Source of the DNA: Rhynchopus euleeides
Taxonomy: Eukaryota > Euglenozoa > Diplonemea > Diplonemida > Diplonemidae
Reading direction: 5' to 3'
Length of the DNA stretch: 64,000 bases
Assembly (NCBI GenBank): GCA_963210315.1
Contig: OY723269.1
Location: 496,001 to 560,000, forward strand
Shown here: piece after piece, positions 52,805 to 63,972 of the stretch
Numbering within the stretch: the stretch's first letter is position 1
How the letters are laid out: every line of letters begins with the position of its first letter
Position numbers and translations under genes: made by a program
Notes under the pieces: generated by a model
What the model saw: only the letters and a program-made list of their open reading frames with translations
Told to the model about the DNA's origin: nothing
Database searches by the model: none

Positions 52805-53224
52805 ATGTCGGGGGGACGTCCTGCCTGCTGGAGCCACGGTGAGTTCACCGAGGCGACGAAGTGCAAGCACTGTGGCTTGCGCGCCTCGGGGAAGTCCGCA
52901 TCGCGGCTCAAGAGCCACCTGCGGGGCTGCGAGAAGGCCCCCGAGGCCGTGAAGCAGAAGGCCACGGACGCCCCCACCACCACCCCGAAGAGGAAGGCCC
53001 CGGGGACTGACGGCCCAGGACCGGCGAAGCGGATGGCGCTCGGTGTTCCCCTGCCCTCAGCCAGCGAGAGGGCAATGATCGACATCGCCTGGTGTCGGTT
53101 CATCTTCAGCCGTGTTGTAGAGAACCCCTACTTCCAGGCCGGGCCCCCTCTCCAAAGAAGCGACACCCCCTCTGCCCCCATGACCTGCACACAAGGGTAC
53201 TATAGTGTACAAAACCTGTATTAA
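52805..53224 (+). pseudogene. N-terminal fragment of an hAT-type transposase with BED finger
   Basis: From ATG 52805 the frame encodes a C2HC/BED-type zinc finger (CKHCGLRASGKSASRLKSHL followed by RGC) at residues 20-43, a basic linker, and the segment SERAMIDIAWCRFIFSRVVE with NPYFQ. This resembles the start of the hAT catalytic domain, where a conserved helix ends in a xNPxF motif. About 110 residues are transposase-like; the frame then drifts into repeat words and stops at 53224, so the DDE catalytic part is absent. It may be the relic of the autonomous source for the small hAT-like elements in this window, which is an inference from proximity only. Confidence 0.55.
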
Positions 53225-53243
53225 ACTGTCTTAAACTGTATTA

Positions 53244-54325
53244 CTGGGGGGGGTCAAATTGTACTACCCCTTTAAATACAACTACCCCCTCAAATACAAC
53301 TACCCCCCGGGTTTTTCAAAATAGATTGTTTTTCCAGTATATTAGTACTACCCCCCTTTTTGCTCATTTTTTCCCCTTTCTAAGACTGTTGCCCCTGTAG
53401 TAGGGGCATGCCGCTGAGAAAAATCGTTGCACCGAGCCTCCTGGCTGAGCTGGTAATCAACGCCACGCTCTGAAGAGCAGCACTGCCAACCACCGCGGAC
53501 CATCGGATACATAAGAACCCGTCCAACCCGTTTCTCCCACACAACTCTCCCGAAATGTGACCCGTCATGACCTGGCGAACCTTGAAGCGATCGCAAGGAA
53601 GAGCTGCAGTACGCAGTAACCTGCATGGGGGCACTGGCTGTGGGGGAGGTTGTCTAGCGACAAACTGGCGTTAGCTAGTGAGTCCTCGTTTGGAGACACC
53701 AGTCAGGTGGGGAGTTTCGTTGGGGCGGCACACTCTGTTACACATTAACGCAGGTGTCCTAAGCAAGCTCAGTGAGAACAGAAATCTCACGTAGAGCATA
53801 AGGGTAAAAGCTTGCTCGATACATGATCTTCAGTACCGATCCTCGGTGTGAAAGCATGGCCTAACGATCCTTTGGTCTCGCTTGAGCCTCTGCAAGCAGG
53901 TCATCGACCTCAAGAGACGCCCCTTCCACCCCGCCGAGCGAGGTGGGGCCCTCTCGAGCACGGCGCGCGACACGTGATTCGCCGCCGTGTTGAACACCAG
54001 TGACGCGGGTGTTTACTGGGTGTCGGTAGTGTACCGGCGAAGGGATCTGCATGTGTATGATCCCCTTGGATCCCATTGAACCTCTGGAGGGTCTTTGGCC
54101 CGGAAGCCAACCCATAAACAAGGTTGAAATTAGGCAACTCACAACTGAAATGACCCCATCACAATCCGTACGGATTCCAAACATGCCGATAAACAGCGTT
54201 TTGGCGACCTGGGGGTCATAAAAGTGACTCATTCGCACCAATTACCATTTATCTACATTTTCACAATTTAGGCAAGCGGTCCCGCCTATTAGTACTACCC
54301 GGTAGTACTATTTGACCCCCCCCAG
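53244..54325. mobile_element. TA-target TIR element carrying an LSU rRNA fragment
   Basis: Ends CTGGGGGGGGTCAAAT / ATTTGACCCCCCCCAG are flanked by TA within a CTGTATTAAA array. A second inverted layer GTACTACC / GGTAGTAC lies just inside. Subterminal words AAATACAACTACCCCC are repeated on the left. The interior contains LSU rRNA sequence (53690-53878), presumably rRNA-derived flanking sequence, and a fragment of the 190-bp tandem unit (54150-54175). No transposase is seen. Confidence 0.75.
53400..53880 (+). rRNA. LSU (28S-like) rRNA fragment, domain V
   Basis: 53700-53878 carries the near-universal domain V signature words: GGTGGGGAGTTTCGTTGGGG, GCGGCACACTCTGTTA, TAACGCAGGTGTCCTAAGC, AGAACAGAAATCTCACGTAG, AAGGGTAAAAGC and GAAAGCATGGCCTA followed by ACGATCCTTTGGTC. 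The rRNA continuity ends right after this, because the peptidyl-transferase words that should follow (such as CCACAGGGATAACTGGC) are missing. The segment 53400-53690 is probably the preceding variable part, but I cannot match it word for word. It is a truncated piece inside a transposon-like element, so most likely a pseudogene. A fragmented functional rRNA is the less likely alternative. Confidence 0.85.
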
Positions 54326-54670
54326 TAAACTGTATTAAACTGTATTAAACAGGATGCAGATTTTGGGGACCTGTATTATACCTACACTGCCACCCCCCCC
54401 CACCCACCCCCCAACAAAGTTAAAAAATACTCCTACAAAACCTCCCCACACCAGAAGGCGGGGGCGAGCGGGACTCTTAACTTTTCTGGCGCGTATCCGT
54501 CAGGTGGATCACCGGGTGGGGAGAGATCCGGTGTGAGGCACTTGGGTGTTGCGTTTGTATCGGCGACCACACCCCGACGCGCAAAACGAACTTACTTTTT
54601 ATATGTGGTATGGTTTCGGCTGGGGATGTATACCCACGCCCCCCTCCCGCGCCTCTGAAGGAACGCGGCT
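54326..54670. other. Spacer 3' of the cyclophilin gene
   Basis: It starts with CTGTATTAAA words and a copy of the phrase GATTTTGGGGACCTGTATTA that also stands at the right edge of the assembly gap (11534). No gene is seen. Confidence 0.4.
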
Positions 54671-55570
54671 TCAATCGACAGACAACAGGCCGCAGTCCAC
54701 AATCGTGATGGGTTTCGTAGGGGCCTGGTTTGCTTTGGTGGGTATCGTGTGGATGTGCCGGACATGCTCCAGCCCATCCACCACCCGCCCGAACGCTACG
54801 TAGCGCCTGTCCATCCAGGAATTCCGCGCGAGAGTGATGTAGAACTGTGACCCATTCGTGTGGGGCCCAGTGTTTGCCATGCCGAGGACGCCTTCTTCCG
54901 TGTGTGGCACATCGTAGCTTTCGTCAGGGAAGGTATCCCCGAAAATGCTGACACCACCATGGCCTGCTTTCATGGTCCCAGGGCTGCTGATGTCACCGCC
55001 CTGAATCCACCCGTCCCCCACCACGCGGAACAACGTGGTCCCTTTGTAGTGCAGCTTCACCTGGTTCCCCTTGGCGTCTTTGCGGGAAGGCAGGTCGCCC
55101 ATGCAGAGGTGGCGGAAATTCTCTACAGTTTTCGGGCATTTCTTAGAGTATAACTGGAAGACGATTCGGCGGGGTTCCCCATCGTCGACTGCGACGTCTA
55201 CCCAGGTGAAGCTGTCGCCTGTAGACCGCAGGAAGCTTTTATACGACTCCTTCGCAAGGCTCGCGTAGCTGTTGGGGTCATCATCGGGGAGGTCGAAGAG
55301 TTTGAATCCGCATGTCTTTTTCACCATGGCGACGAACTCTGCGGCATTCCAGCACTGCGAGTTGTCTTCGGTTGTCACCACGCAGTCGCCCTCCACATTC
55401 CGCACCACATCCGCTGCGTTTTTCCGCCACTTCGCATAATCGGCGGGCATCATGCGCAGCGTCTTGAAGGTGTACGTCCCACCCCGCTGCTCTGCCAAAT
55501 ACCTCCCAGCCTCATCGCACTTCCGATAATCCGCGCTGTCCAGCTGCCCAGCAAGAGTAAGGTGCTGCAT
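54671..55570 (-). CDS. Cyclophilin-type peptidyl-prolyl isomerase with N-terminal extension
   Basis: 299 residues from the ATG at 55570. Residues about 121-299 form a complete cyclophilin domain (FRVVGDGWIQGGDI, GVLGMANTGPHTNGSQFYIT, ITIVDCGLL), which catalyses prolyl cis-trans isomerisation. The catalytic Arg (R182), the Gln of QGG, the Asn of ANTGP, the Phe of QFYI and the pocket Trp (SWMD) are present. The phenylalanine of the canonical F-M-x-Q pocket is replaced (GWIQ), Leu after Trp is Met, and the pocket His is Tyr. So binding of cyclosporin-like ligands may be weak. Residues 1-120 are an extra charged, possibly helical domain (FVAMVKKTCGFKLFDLPDDD) that I do not recognise. No signal peptide. 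A TTCTCCTGCAG acceptor-like site lies 30 bases before the ATG and would suit trans-splicing or a short leader intron. Confidence 0.88.
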   Translation of the reverse strand: MQHLTLAGQLDSADYRKCDEAGRYLAEQRGGTYTFKTLRMMPADYAKWRKNAADVVRNVEGDCVVTTEDNSQCWNAAEFVAMVKKTCGFKLFDLPDDDPNSYASLAKESYKSFLRSTGDSFTWVDVAVDDGEPRRIVFQLYSKKCPKTVENFRHLCMGDLPSRKDAKGNQVKLHYKGTTLFRVVGDGWIQGGDISSPGTMKAGHGGVSIFGDTFPDESYDVPHTEEGVLGMANTGPHTNGSQFYITLARNSWMDRRYVAFGRVVDGLEHVRHIHTIPTKANQAPTKPITIVDCGLLSVD

Positions 55571-55880
55571 CGTTTGGCAGACCACACACCCCTATCGTCC
55601 TGCAGGAGAACCTGTCCCCTGGCAGGTACACGGTCTGACGGAGGAGCAATGGTGGTGTGGCAGTGTTGGTGTTGGTGGTGCGCTGTCCAGATCTTGGAGA
55701 GCGGGTGAGAGTGCGCGCAGAGGGGAGCTATTGGGTTCGGCGTGAAAACACTGGGAGGGTGTGTGTGGCAGTGGAGGCGCAGCAACAGAGTTCGCTCGGT
55801 GCGTCCAAGGCTCTCGCTAGGGGTGATTTGGCTAAAAAAACACCGAAAAAAAACACCACTTGAAAAATTGGGGGGGTGAA
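55571..55880. other. Spacer upstream of the cyclophilin gene
   Basis: Nothing beyond the acceptor-like site at about 55600 is recognised. Confidence 0.4.
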
Positions 55881-56860
55881 AAATAGCTATATATTACCGG
55901 GAAATATAGGGACTATATTTCCCCGAGGGGCCTGTCCAGCCCCGAGGTGGTTGATTTCCCGAGCGAAGCGAGGGAAATCAAAAATCCGAGGGGCTGGACA
56001 GGCCCCGAGGGGAAATATTCCCTATATTTACCGGTAATTTGTGATTTTATTCCCGGTAATATAGACCGAGGTCAAAATTGTGAGGAGCAACTTGGAGGCC
56101 TGTTGGGAGAGGGAAGGGTGTGTGGGAGAGGTGTCTCCCGATACTTTGCACCCCCAATCCTGCGACGCTGGGGCTACAGATGCTGATCATTTACCCTGGA
56201 GCTTCTCCTGGCAGATCCCTGGGGCCTCGGGCACTGCATTCTCGAGTATGTTGAGCAGACTGTGTGAGCGGCATCTTGTCTGTGTGCTCCTGACAACAAA
56301 AGTTGTCCTCGGTGGGCTTCTGTGCCCTGATTCTCGAGTGTGTCATGTATCTTCTGATGTGTGGGCCGTGAGGGTACTTCCTCGTGCATTTCCTGACTGA
56401 GCACCGCCAGGAAATGGACGTTCTGCCCTTCTTGCAGCCTTCCCCGCCCACAACAGCCACAGCTCACGATCTAGGCGACATTCCTGTGACAGGAAGGCCT
56501 GTTTGGTCAGAAACCAGCCATTTTTCGGTTTTTGGGACCGAAAATGCAAAAATTTCCAAATTTTTGGAATTTTTTGGCATTTTTTTGGGTGAAAATTTTG
56601 GGTGAAAATTTTCACTTTTTGGCCGGGAAAAATTTACTATATTTTCCCGGCGATTTTTAGCAGGGATTTCAGCCATTTACTATATTTTCCCGCTGAAAAT
56701 CACTATATTTCCCGCCCAATATAGAAAATTTCCCGCTCCCTGCAAAATTTAGCTGAAAACCAGCCGGGAAAAAAATTTCCAGCCCGGTAATAATATGACT
56801 GTACGATCCCGGCTCCTCACAATTTTGGCTGAGGTTCTATATTACCGGGAATAAAAGTAA
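55881..56860. mobile_element. Foldback-type element(s) of ATATTTCCCGG words with GAGCGAAGCGAG centre
   Basis: 55900-56035 is a long inverted repeat: CCCCGAGGGGCCTGTCCAGC is answered by its complement, and CCCGAGCGAAGCGAGGG (55958-55974) is at the exact centre. Words ATATTACCGGGAA and TATATTTTCCCGG occur at both outer margins (55885-56060 and 56630-56850). Between them (56085-56470) lies GC-balanced, non-repetitive sequence. On the minus strand this contains ISWRCSVRKCTRKYPH (56191-56460), a Cys pattern faintly like the zinc ribbon of Merlin/IS1016-type transposases. I rate that similarity as weak. Confidence 0.5.
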
Positions 56861-56879
56861 AATCACCCCCCCTGAAATT

Positions 56880-57180
56880 AAAAAAAAACCGGGCTGGCGG
56901 AGTTGGTGGGGGTGAGGGTGTTAGGCGACCGCCTAACACCCGCACCAGCAGCAGAGAGGGCGCACGAGCAGGTCATCCCGCTCGTGCCCGGCACCGGGAA
57001 GCTGGGCTATGCAACAGAAACATCTCCGCACATCATCCGCCCACAAGGAACAGATGTTCACTACCGTGGCCTCCGGCGGCTGGGGGGCTCCGCCCCCCAG
57101 ACCCCCCTGGGGCACGCGTTTCTCCTGTACCTACCCTCCTGTGGATCACAGGACCGTGCTTAGCTAACCTTCCGAGCGGG
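56880..57180. repeat. GC-hairpin unit monomer with flanking palindrome
   Basis: A forward copy of the dispersed unit lies at about 57046-57125 (CAGATGTTCACTACCGTGG then GGGGGGCTCCGCCCCCC). A GGTGTTAGGCGACCGCCTAA palindrome lies at about 56926-56945. No gene. Confidence 0.6.
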
Positions 57181-60100
57181 ACATCATCGGAAAACTCGCA
57201 ACTGTCTGCCCGACCAAGCCCGGTGTGATTCTCCTCATATGCATCTACTGTCCCAGCTCTCCTCGCCTGCTCCACACCACCGTCGGGTGGGGTGTGGAGC
57301 GGGTATGGGGAGGGCTGGGGCAGCAAACAAGGCAGGGATGAGGCCGAGAGCGGGGCTCCGCCTGCGTGATACGGGACCCCAAATCACCCCCCCCCTGGGG
57401 GTCCCAGGGGTGATTAGCGAGAGCCCTGGGTGCGTCCTACACTAAACTAAAAAGAGGGTGTGTGTGTGCGGGGTGCCGCGTTCCTTCAGTATTGCATCTT
57501 GGTGGCAGGGGGGGTCGAGCCGGCAACCGACAAGCGCATGTGGGAGGCGCGGAGGGGTAAGAGGAAGGCGGGGGGGGCGGGGCCCGGCAGGCCGTCCATT
57601 TCGTTATCTTCCATCGCCTGCGCAGGTGGTGGCAGGGGGATGGGGAGTGGGAGAGAGGGCCTTACCCCCTCCCCTCCCCTCCCCACACCATCACCACACC
57701 CAAACACGACCCGTGTGATCGGCCCTACAGCATCCCCACGCCCACCCCACTCCGCCTCCTCCCACTGTTCCTGTGGTATGGTGTGAACGTACGAACTCAC
57801 TTAGTGTGCTGTATTTTTTTGTTAGCACCGTCTGGTTTTCTTAACAGCCCCCCCGCCTTATTTCTACGGGCATCTCGGGGACTTTTCTTGGGGGGTTTGG
57901 GGGTTGGGGCAGTTCTGACCGAAAAATGACGCCCCCCCCCACCCCCCCCCCCTCCAATAATACAAAATAGTCACAAGTGTACCATGCAGGCCAGGCAACT
58001 CCTGCTGTCGGATCATCATCCACCGGATGTGTGTGTATCGTTACTGTGTGTTACATATGGGTCCATCGGGATAAAAAAAACCCGCCCCCCCCTCCCCCCT
58101 TCCCCCGCCCCCCGCCCCCTCTTTGTTTTGGGCATACAACTTTTCCCGCACACCCCACCCTATCCCACCCCACCCTACGTTTGCCGTTCTGTTTCGGGGG
58201 GAGGGGGGGGGGATCCAATATCAAGTCGCAACCCGCCCCGTACCCCCTTCTCAAAGCAAAGAAATTTCAGCCCGCTCCCGTCAGGGGGGCTGCGAGAGAT
58301 ATTTTTGCTTGGCTTGCGGGGTGTTCTGCGTTCGAAGAACATCAACTGTCGTCGTCACCCTTCTCTATTGTGATTCACCCGGTTGCATTAGGTTGCTTTG
58401 TGCGCACCCCTGCGTGCGTATGAGTGTTCATACATGCGCTCTGCCAACAACAGTCCTGCTTCTTTTTTGTTGGTATTTTTAAAAAAATAGCCGGGAGACA
58501 GGGTTATAACATCAGCCCATACATCGTTCAATAAAATCGTTCAAAAGATGACGGGCGAGGAGTGGCGGTGGCGGGAACTGTGCGAGGAGGCTGCCCCCCC
58601 CCCCTCCCCCACAAGCTGTCCGTAACATATCCGGTGTAGCGACTGCAAAAAAAATGGACAAAACATTGCGAGAGGGTGTTAGGAGAACTGTCGCTCCCTT
58701 CACTCTCGACAACTGCACACCTTCCCCCCCCCCCACCCCACAAGCTGCCTGTGTATATTTCGCAATACTGTCGAATCCATCGACGACAACGAAAATGGAA
58801 GTCGGGGGTGGGGGCGGGGGGGGTGGTACGTCGTGACGCAGAGAAAAAAGCAAGTCGCAGAGAGTCGACTTCTCGTTCGATATGCAGGGGGGTGCCTGCG
58901 CTCTGTGTCAAACTTTGTGCCGGTTTTGCCCCCCTCTTTGTGAGGCGACACACTTTTCTGCACTTCTCAGCGAAGGCCCCCAGCGGGTCGCCTGCTGCAA
59001 TGTGTATCGCAACTTTCAGCAGCTCCAGCGGCAGCTGCCTAGGGGGTGGGGTGGGGGAGTAAAAGGTAGAATGTAGAAGTGACTGTTCCACGTCGGGGGG
59101 TGTGGGGGGTGGGGGTGCTGGAAAGGGGGATTGACTCACTCTCGACCCGGCAGGGCACACACACCCGCACGGCAATATATATGCTGTTGTAGCAGAGAGG
59201 CACACGGGGGCTCTGATGTGGGCACCCCCCCACAGGACATGGGGCGGCCATCAGACACACACACATTGTTGAAAGAGAGAAAAAAAGAGATGGTGTTGCA
59301 AGGCAAGTGCAAAAAAAACCAGACAAATGCCGGCCAACTTGAAATGGTGCTCGCTGATAAAATAGAAAGAATCATCTGTCTTCGTTGAAAAAAGCAAACG
59401 TGCCGCTGTACGGTTGACAACGTACTGCGGTTCGATTGCGACGACCTCTGCGGGGGTGGACAACACAAATACACGCACGATGCCACCGCAGTAGGAAGAA
59501 CGAAAGGGGAATATCAACCAGGAACGGGCCCTATCGCAATTCCTTTTTGAACTATTCTGAACGACTTTCAACGGGGGGGCGGATGTCTTCGCATTTTGGT
59601 GCCGGAAAGAACGGCCTTTTCCGCCACAAAATAAAACCATTTTCAACCCCCTTTTCCTCGACAGAAGTGGGAATATCGAATTGGTCTGAGCACAGCTCCA
59701 AGCAGCACAGCCCCCCTCTGAGTGGCGCAGATTGCACGGCAGAACCACTGCGAGGGGCTGCAAACCTTTCTTTTAAACTTTACAGGGCAGAGGGAGAGAG
59801 TGTATGTATGCTGATCAGGCTTCGGGTGAGTCAATCCTGCACGGATCATGGCCTGCTGTTGTGTCTTTTGCAAGGTCTGGCCAAAGGTGGGGGGTGTTGC
59901 TGGAGGGGGGGTGGTGGGGGTAATAAAGTCGAAAACACAGAAAACACAAAATCACAGACCCTACCTCCCGTTCCTCGTCTTGCTGCCCGGGGCGCTTGGG
60001 GGGTGGGGGTGAGGTGTCGGCTGTCTTGAAGGCAAGGCAAACTAAACTCCCCCTCCCGACACCCTCGAGCACGCGCGAGCCATTTTTTTCTCCCAACAAG

Positions 60101-63100
60101 GTACTTGTCAGGCGGAAATGCAGCGATAGGGGAAGTGCTAGGTGCTTGCCGTCACACACAGTCTTATGCGCCTGACCAACACTTCCGCAGGCAAAAATTT
60201 TCTGTGTGTGTCGTGCAATCAACGAAAAACCTTTTCTCGTTTCCCTTTCGTATTTCTTTACGAATGATCCTGCACGACTCCAGCTATATTTTGAGCCACT
60301 GCACCAGGTGGTAGGGTAGGAGACCACAAACGTAAGCGGGGGGTGGAGGTCAGGCCTATAAACAGACAGCCCCCCCTCATGCCCTCTGCGTGTGTGTGTG
60401 CGCCACAGATGCACTGCATAAAACAAACCTCCTTTCAAGGTCGCCAGTCGGGGCACCACCATTCGATGGGCCTGGTTGGGACGATCAGGGGCCTGCAGGC
60501 CGGCTGCAGCAACACCACACTGCGGTGAGCGCAAAGGTACTGGGCACTGTAGGAGGCAGCAGAATCACCCCCCAGCTTCTTTCGACAGACTCTCTCACAT
60601 GTGGCTAAGCGTCTTGCTTGTGCCTTGCAGAGTGTCGCTCGCTAGACTGGAGCTCCACAAGGCAGTGCCTGTGAAACCCTTTGGAAAACCACAGCGCAAT
60701 GTACAACAAGCCAACCACTTTTCTGACCGGCATAACGCTAACGTGTGTGTGTTCGCCGCCAACCTGAATTGTATTGTTGTGCCACCGATTTTCAGCGCAT
60801 GCGGTGGCGGTTTTTCGGCAACACACTCACACACACCCACACACCTCCTGAACGCAAGTAACCCCGGCTGAGGGGCCTGTTTTGACTGCCGACACCAGCT
60901 TCACGCGACTTGCCACAGGGTGGAGCGGGGGGGTGGGGTTTTGGACTCTGGGGAGGGGCACATCCCCGTCTGAGATCCTGGGGTGAAAAGATCTGCGCAT
61001 CCCCTCGCTTCGTGTCAGACTTGATGCATATTTGTTGTTGTATCTTTTTTTTTGATATTCGTTCTGGGAGGGGTGGGGGGGTGGGACGGGGTATACGGGA
61101 GGCGGGGTGGCGGGAAAGGTTGACACGATGTTCGTTCTCTGATAGATCAACCCATAGAGCCAAACAAGAAGACCGCCCAGCAGGGGCGGTGGGGTCTGGC
61201 GATGGGCTGTTCTCGATTCGAGGAAGAGGGAGGACAGTACGTCATGTCGGTACCGCCGTGACGGAGCACAGTGCAATCGGGGGGGAGGGGGTGGGGGGTG
61301 GGGGCACGATCGCGCCAGAGTATATACTCTCCGTGCATCCTTCCATGATTTTTGGCACCGACGACCTCCCGCCTGACGTGCAAGACGTTCATTTTGTTTG
61401 AGCGATAAGCTACCCTGCACATTATGCGGGCTTATTTTGCACTCAACTCAATCAAGCTCCATCGTCTTATGCACCCTTGCACATAATCAAGGTTGACATC
61501 AAAACAACCGCCGAACTGAACGTTTTGTTTAGCTATCCATGTGGTATTCCGTTGGGGTGAACCCCCACCTTCTGTCTGGGATATCCAATTGCGTGCCCCT
61601 GTGCCGTGCAGTGAAGTGGAAGCATTCCCCTGACCCACCACAATAGTCTTCATCAATCGTCGGAACAGCCGGTGTCACCTCCTCGGCAAACTTTTCCGGG
61701 GAAAAAAACTGCGTGCGATTGGTGCAGGTTGGTGAGGTGGGTATGACTGTCGAAAGTGGAGGCAAAAACAAAACAAACCTCCTTCCACCATCCATCAGGG
61801 GGAGGGGGGACCCAGGCCGTACAAAGGGTACAGAGGGCCTTCGCTCAGAAGCGCAGCTAAGTGAGAAAAAGTGAGCCGCTTCATAACACTGGCTGGGAGG
61901 TGACACAGTTTGACACCCAGTGTGCACAGAACGAAGGCCCCGTTGAATTCAACAAAGTGTTCTCATTTTTTTTGGCTTTTTTTCCCGCTCTCTCGGGGTG
62001 TACTATTCGGAATCCCGCACGGAGCAGCGGAAGAGGAGCGGGCGCACCCCCCTCACCCTAACATGCCTGTGGGAGGGGGTGGGGTGCCAGTGACGCAAGG
62101 GATGAACAGTCGCATCTGACCATTGTGTAAAACAGCACAGCAAAGGGGGGATGGGGTGTGTTCAGGTTTGAGAAAAAAAATGTGTTCGGAGGGTGTCCTA
62201 AATTTAGGAAATTTTTGAAAAATTTGGAAAAATTTGGGGGATTTTTTGAAAAAATGGCGAAAAAAAGGGTGTGGGGAGTTGGGTCCAGTTTAGCAAAGTC
62301 CGTGTATTTGGACGCGGCCCCTCAGATAAGGAAGCCGCGTCTCAGGTGCAGGATGTGGGGTGTTGTCGATTTTTCAGGGTTCGACATTCTCGGGCTGGAC
62401 GGAGAGAAACGGTGGGTGCAACTCTGATCAGAAAAAACTTCAACCGAAAAAACGGGGTGTAGCTCCCTGACTGACGAGCAGCGGGAGGTGGCGAAGAGAA
62501 GCTCCTCATGCGTGGCGGCCTCCCTCGTTCGCGGCGGGAGAGGCATCCGGGGGTACGAGAGCGGCACCCGCCTGAGTTCTTTATGGAACCCACAAACCTG
62601 GGTGGTAGCCGGCCTCACGAATGTGAGGTTGGAAATGCTCCGGGAGACAGCCGATGGCGCCTCAACGCCACAGGCTATCGTTGCCGGCTTGGTGCCCATA
62701 TGGTGCAAGATGAGCGGCGGAATCCGCGAACTTCGGAAACTATCAGGTAGTTTGAACGCTGAAGACTGCCCCGCCAGGCTGAATGGGAGTCACAACGCGA
62801 TGAGGAACAAGGATCAGCAGCGCCCTTTCCGGCAAACACAGGGCAGCTCTCCCTGAGCAGCTGGGAATGAAACGGGACGGAACTAACGAGCAGCAGCGAA
62901 AATGTTGCAGAGCACCAGTAACCACAACGAGTCCATGACACAAGTGGAACTGCAGACACGGGGCAGCCAAGAAACGGACGCAGTCGCAGGAGACCACCTC
63001 CACTGTCAGAACGGGAAGAACTGAGAGACACTCAATGGGATGGAGCGAAATCACTGTAACGGGGACACACTGATGGCACACAGTACAGACAGACAGAAGT

Positions 63101-63150
63101 CAGAGTGAAACGGTTGTACAAAGGGCTCGGCTTCACCGACGTGCTTAGTA
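57181..63150. other. Long gene-poor stretch
   Basis: About 6 kb with no convincing gene. Items seen are: C and G runs (57900-57950, 58590, 58720, 58800, 61060-61080); two TTGAACG/CGTTCAA words (58525, 59550); the ACCGACGACCT word at 61361; a diverged 130-base relative of the GGGGGCCCTCGCT MITE at 61817-61945; an A/T-rich GAAAAATTTGG patch at 62200-62260; and a GC-balanced stretch at 62460-63100 whose ORF of 122 codons (62488-62856) shows no family. Confidence 0.4.
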
Positions 63151-63154
63151 CAGA

Positions 63155-63575
63155 GTGAAACGACGACGCCGCCGAAGGCGGCCAATCCGCCGCCCGAAGG
63201 GCGGCGGAAAAATTTTTGGGGTGTTTTTGCCAGGCGTGTATCTATTTCACGGAATGAAAATAGGAATTTGGGGAAAAAATATTTTTTTGCACTATTTTTT
63301 TGCACTTTTTTCCTTTGGATTTTATTGTGACCCTACTTGGTATTGGCAGAAAATTTTTATGTTCCCGGTCTTGGATGTGCTCAAACATTCAAAAGAACAC
63401 ATTTTCCGTGGCCAAAAAAATTTTTGCACCCGGAGGTGGGGATGGGGGTGGTGGTCACTACTTTTTTGCACCATTTTCCTTTGGGTTTTCAGCAGAATTC
63501 TTCTATGTTCCCGGTCTTGGATGTGCTCAAACAGTCAAAAGAACACATTTTCCGGGTGCAAAAAAATGTTGCACC
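63155..63575 (+). repeat. Two-copy ~144-bp direct repeat after GC-stem hairpins
   Basis: Begins with two GC stems with GAA loops (63168-63182, 63187-63207). Then come two direct copies (about 63295-63425 and 63450-63560) sharing TATGTTCCCGGTCTTGGATG and CAAACATTCAAAAGAACACA. The last word resembles the key word of the 190-bp tandem repeat at 11.8-12.6 kb. Confidence 0.65.
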
Positions 63576-63640
63576 TGGGGGGTGGAGAGGGGGGTCGGAG
63601 GGCGGTGGTGTGAGAGGCTTGCTCTCGAGCTCAAACCAAC

Positions 63641-63972
63641 AGATGTTCACTACCGTGGCCTCCGGCGGCTGGGGGGCTCCGCCCCCCAGACCCCCCTGTG
63701 GCGTGTCTTTGCGCGACAATTTATCGTCCCCCCATGCGACATGTGCTATCTGTCAGTTGTGTTGTACTTGAGCGTATGCGACTATGGAGCCAGGCCAACA
63801 GACGTTCGCTACCGTGGCCTCCGGCGGCTGGGGGGCTCCGCCCCCCACACCCCCCTGTGGCATGTGCCTGGTCTTGGAGCCAAGTCCTTGCGCGTACGGG
63901 GCTGCGGCATGTCGGTTCCAGCACCCTCGCGGAAGGCTGGGCCCGAGCACTGATCTCTAAGAGACGAACCAC
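63641..63972 (+). repeat. GC-hairpin unit dimer with extended tail
   Basis: Copies at about 63641-63715 and 63798-63963, spacing 158 bases. The tail AGGCTGGGCCCGAGCACTGA is shared with 39002-39021, so the repeated unit is longer than the hairpin itself. Confidence 0.75.

Noticed and set aside
56191-56460. Merlin-like transposase zinc ribbon on the minus strand
   Set aside because: Only a WRC...KC pattern agrees; no DDE motif follows, so it is mentioned under the foldback element but not called.
62488-62856. 122-codon plus-strand ORF
   Set aside because: The composition is plausible but there is no family, no splice context and a frame on the opposite strand of similar length; left as unannotated spacer.
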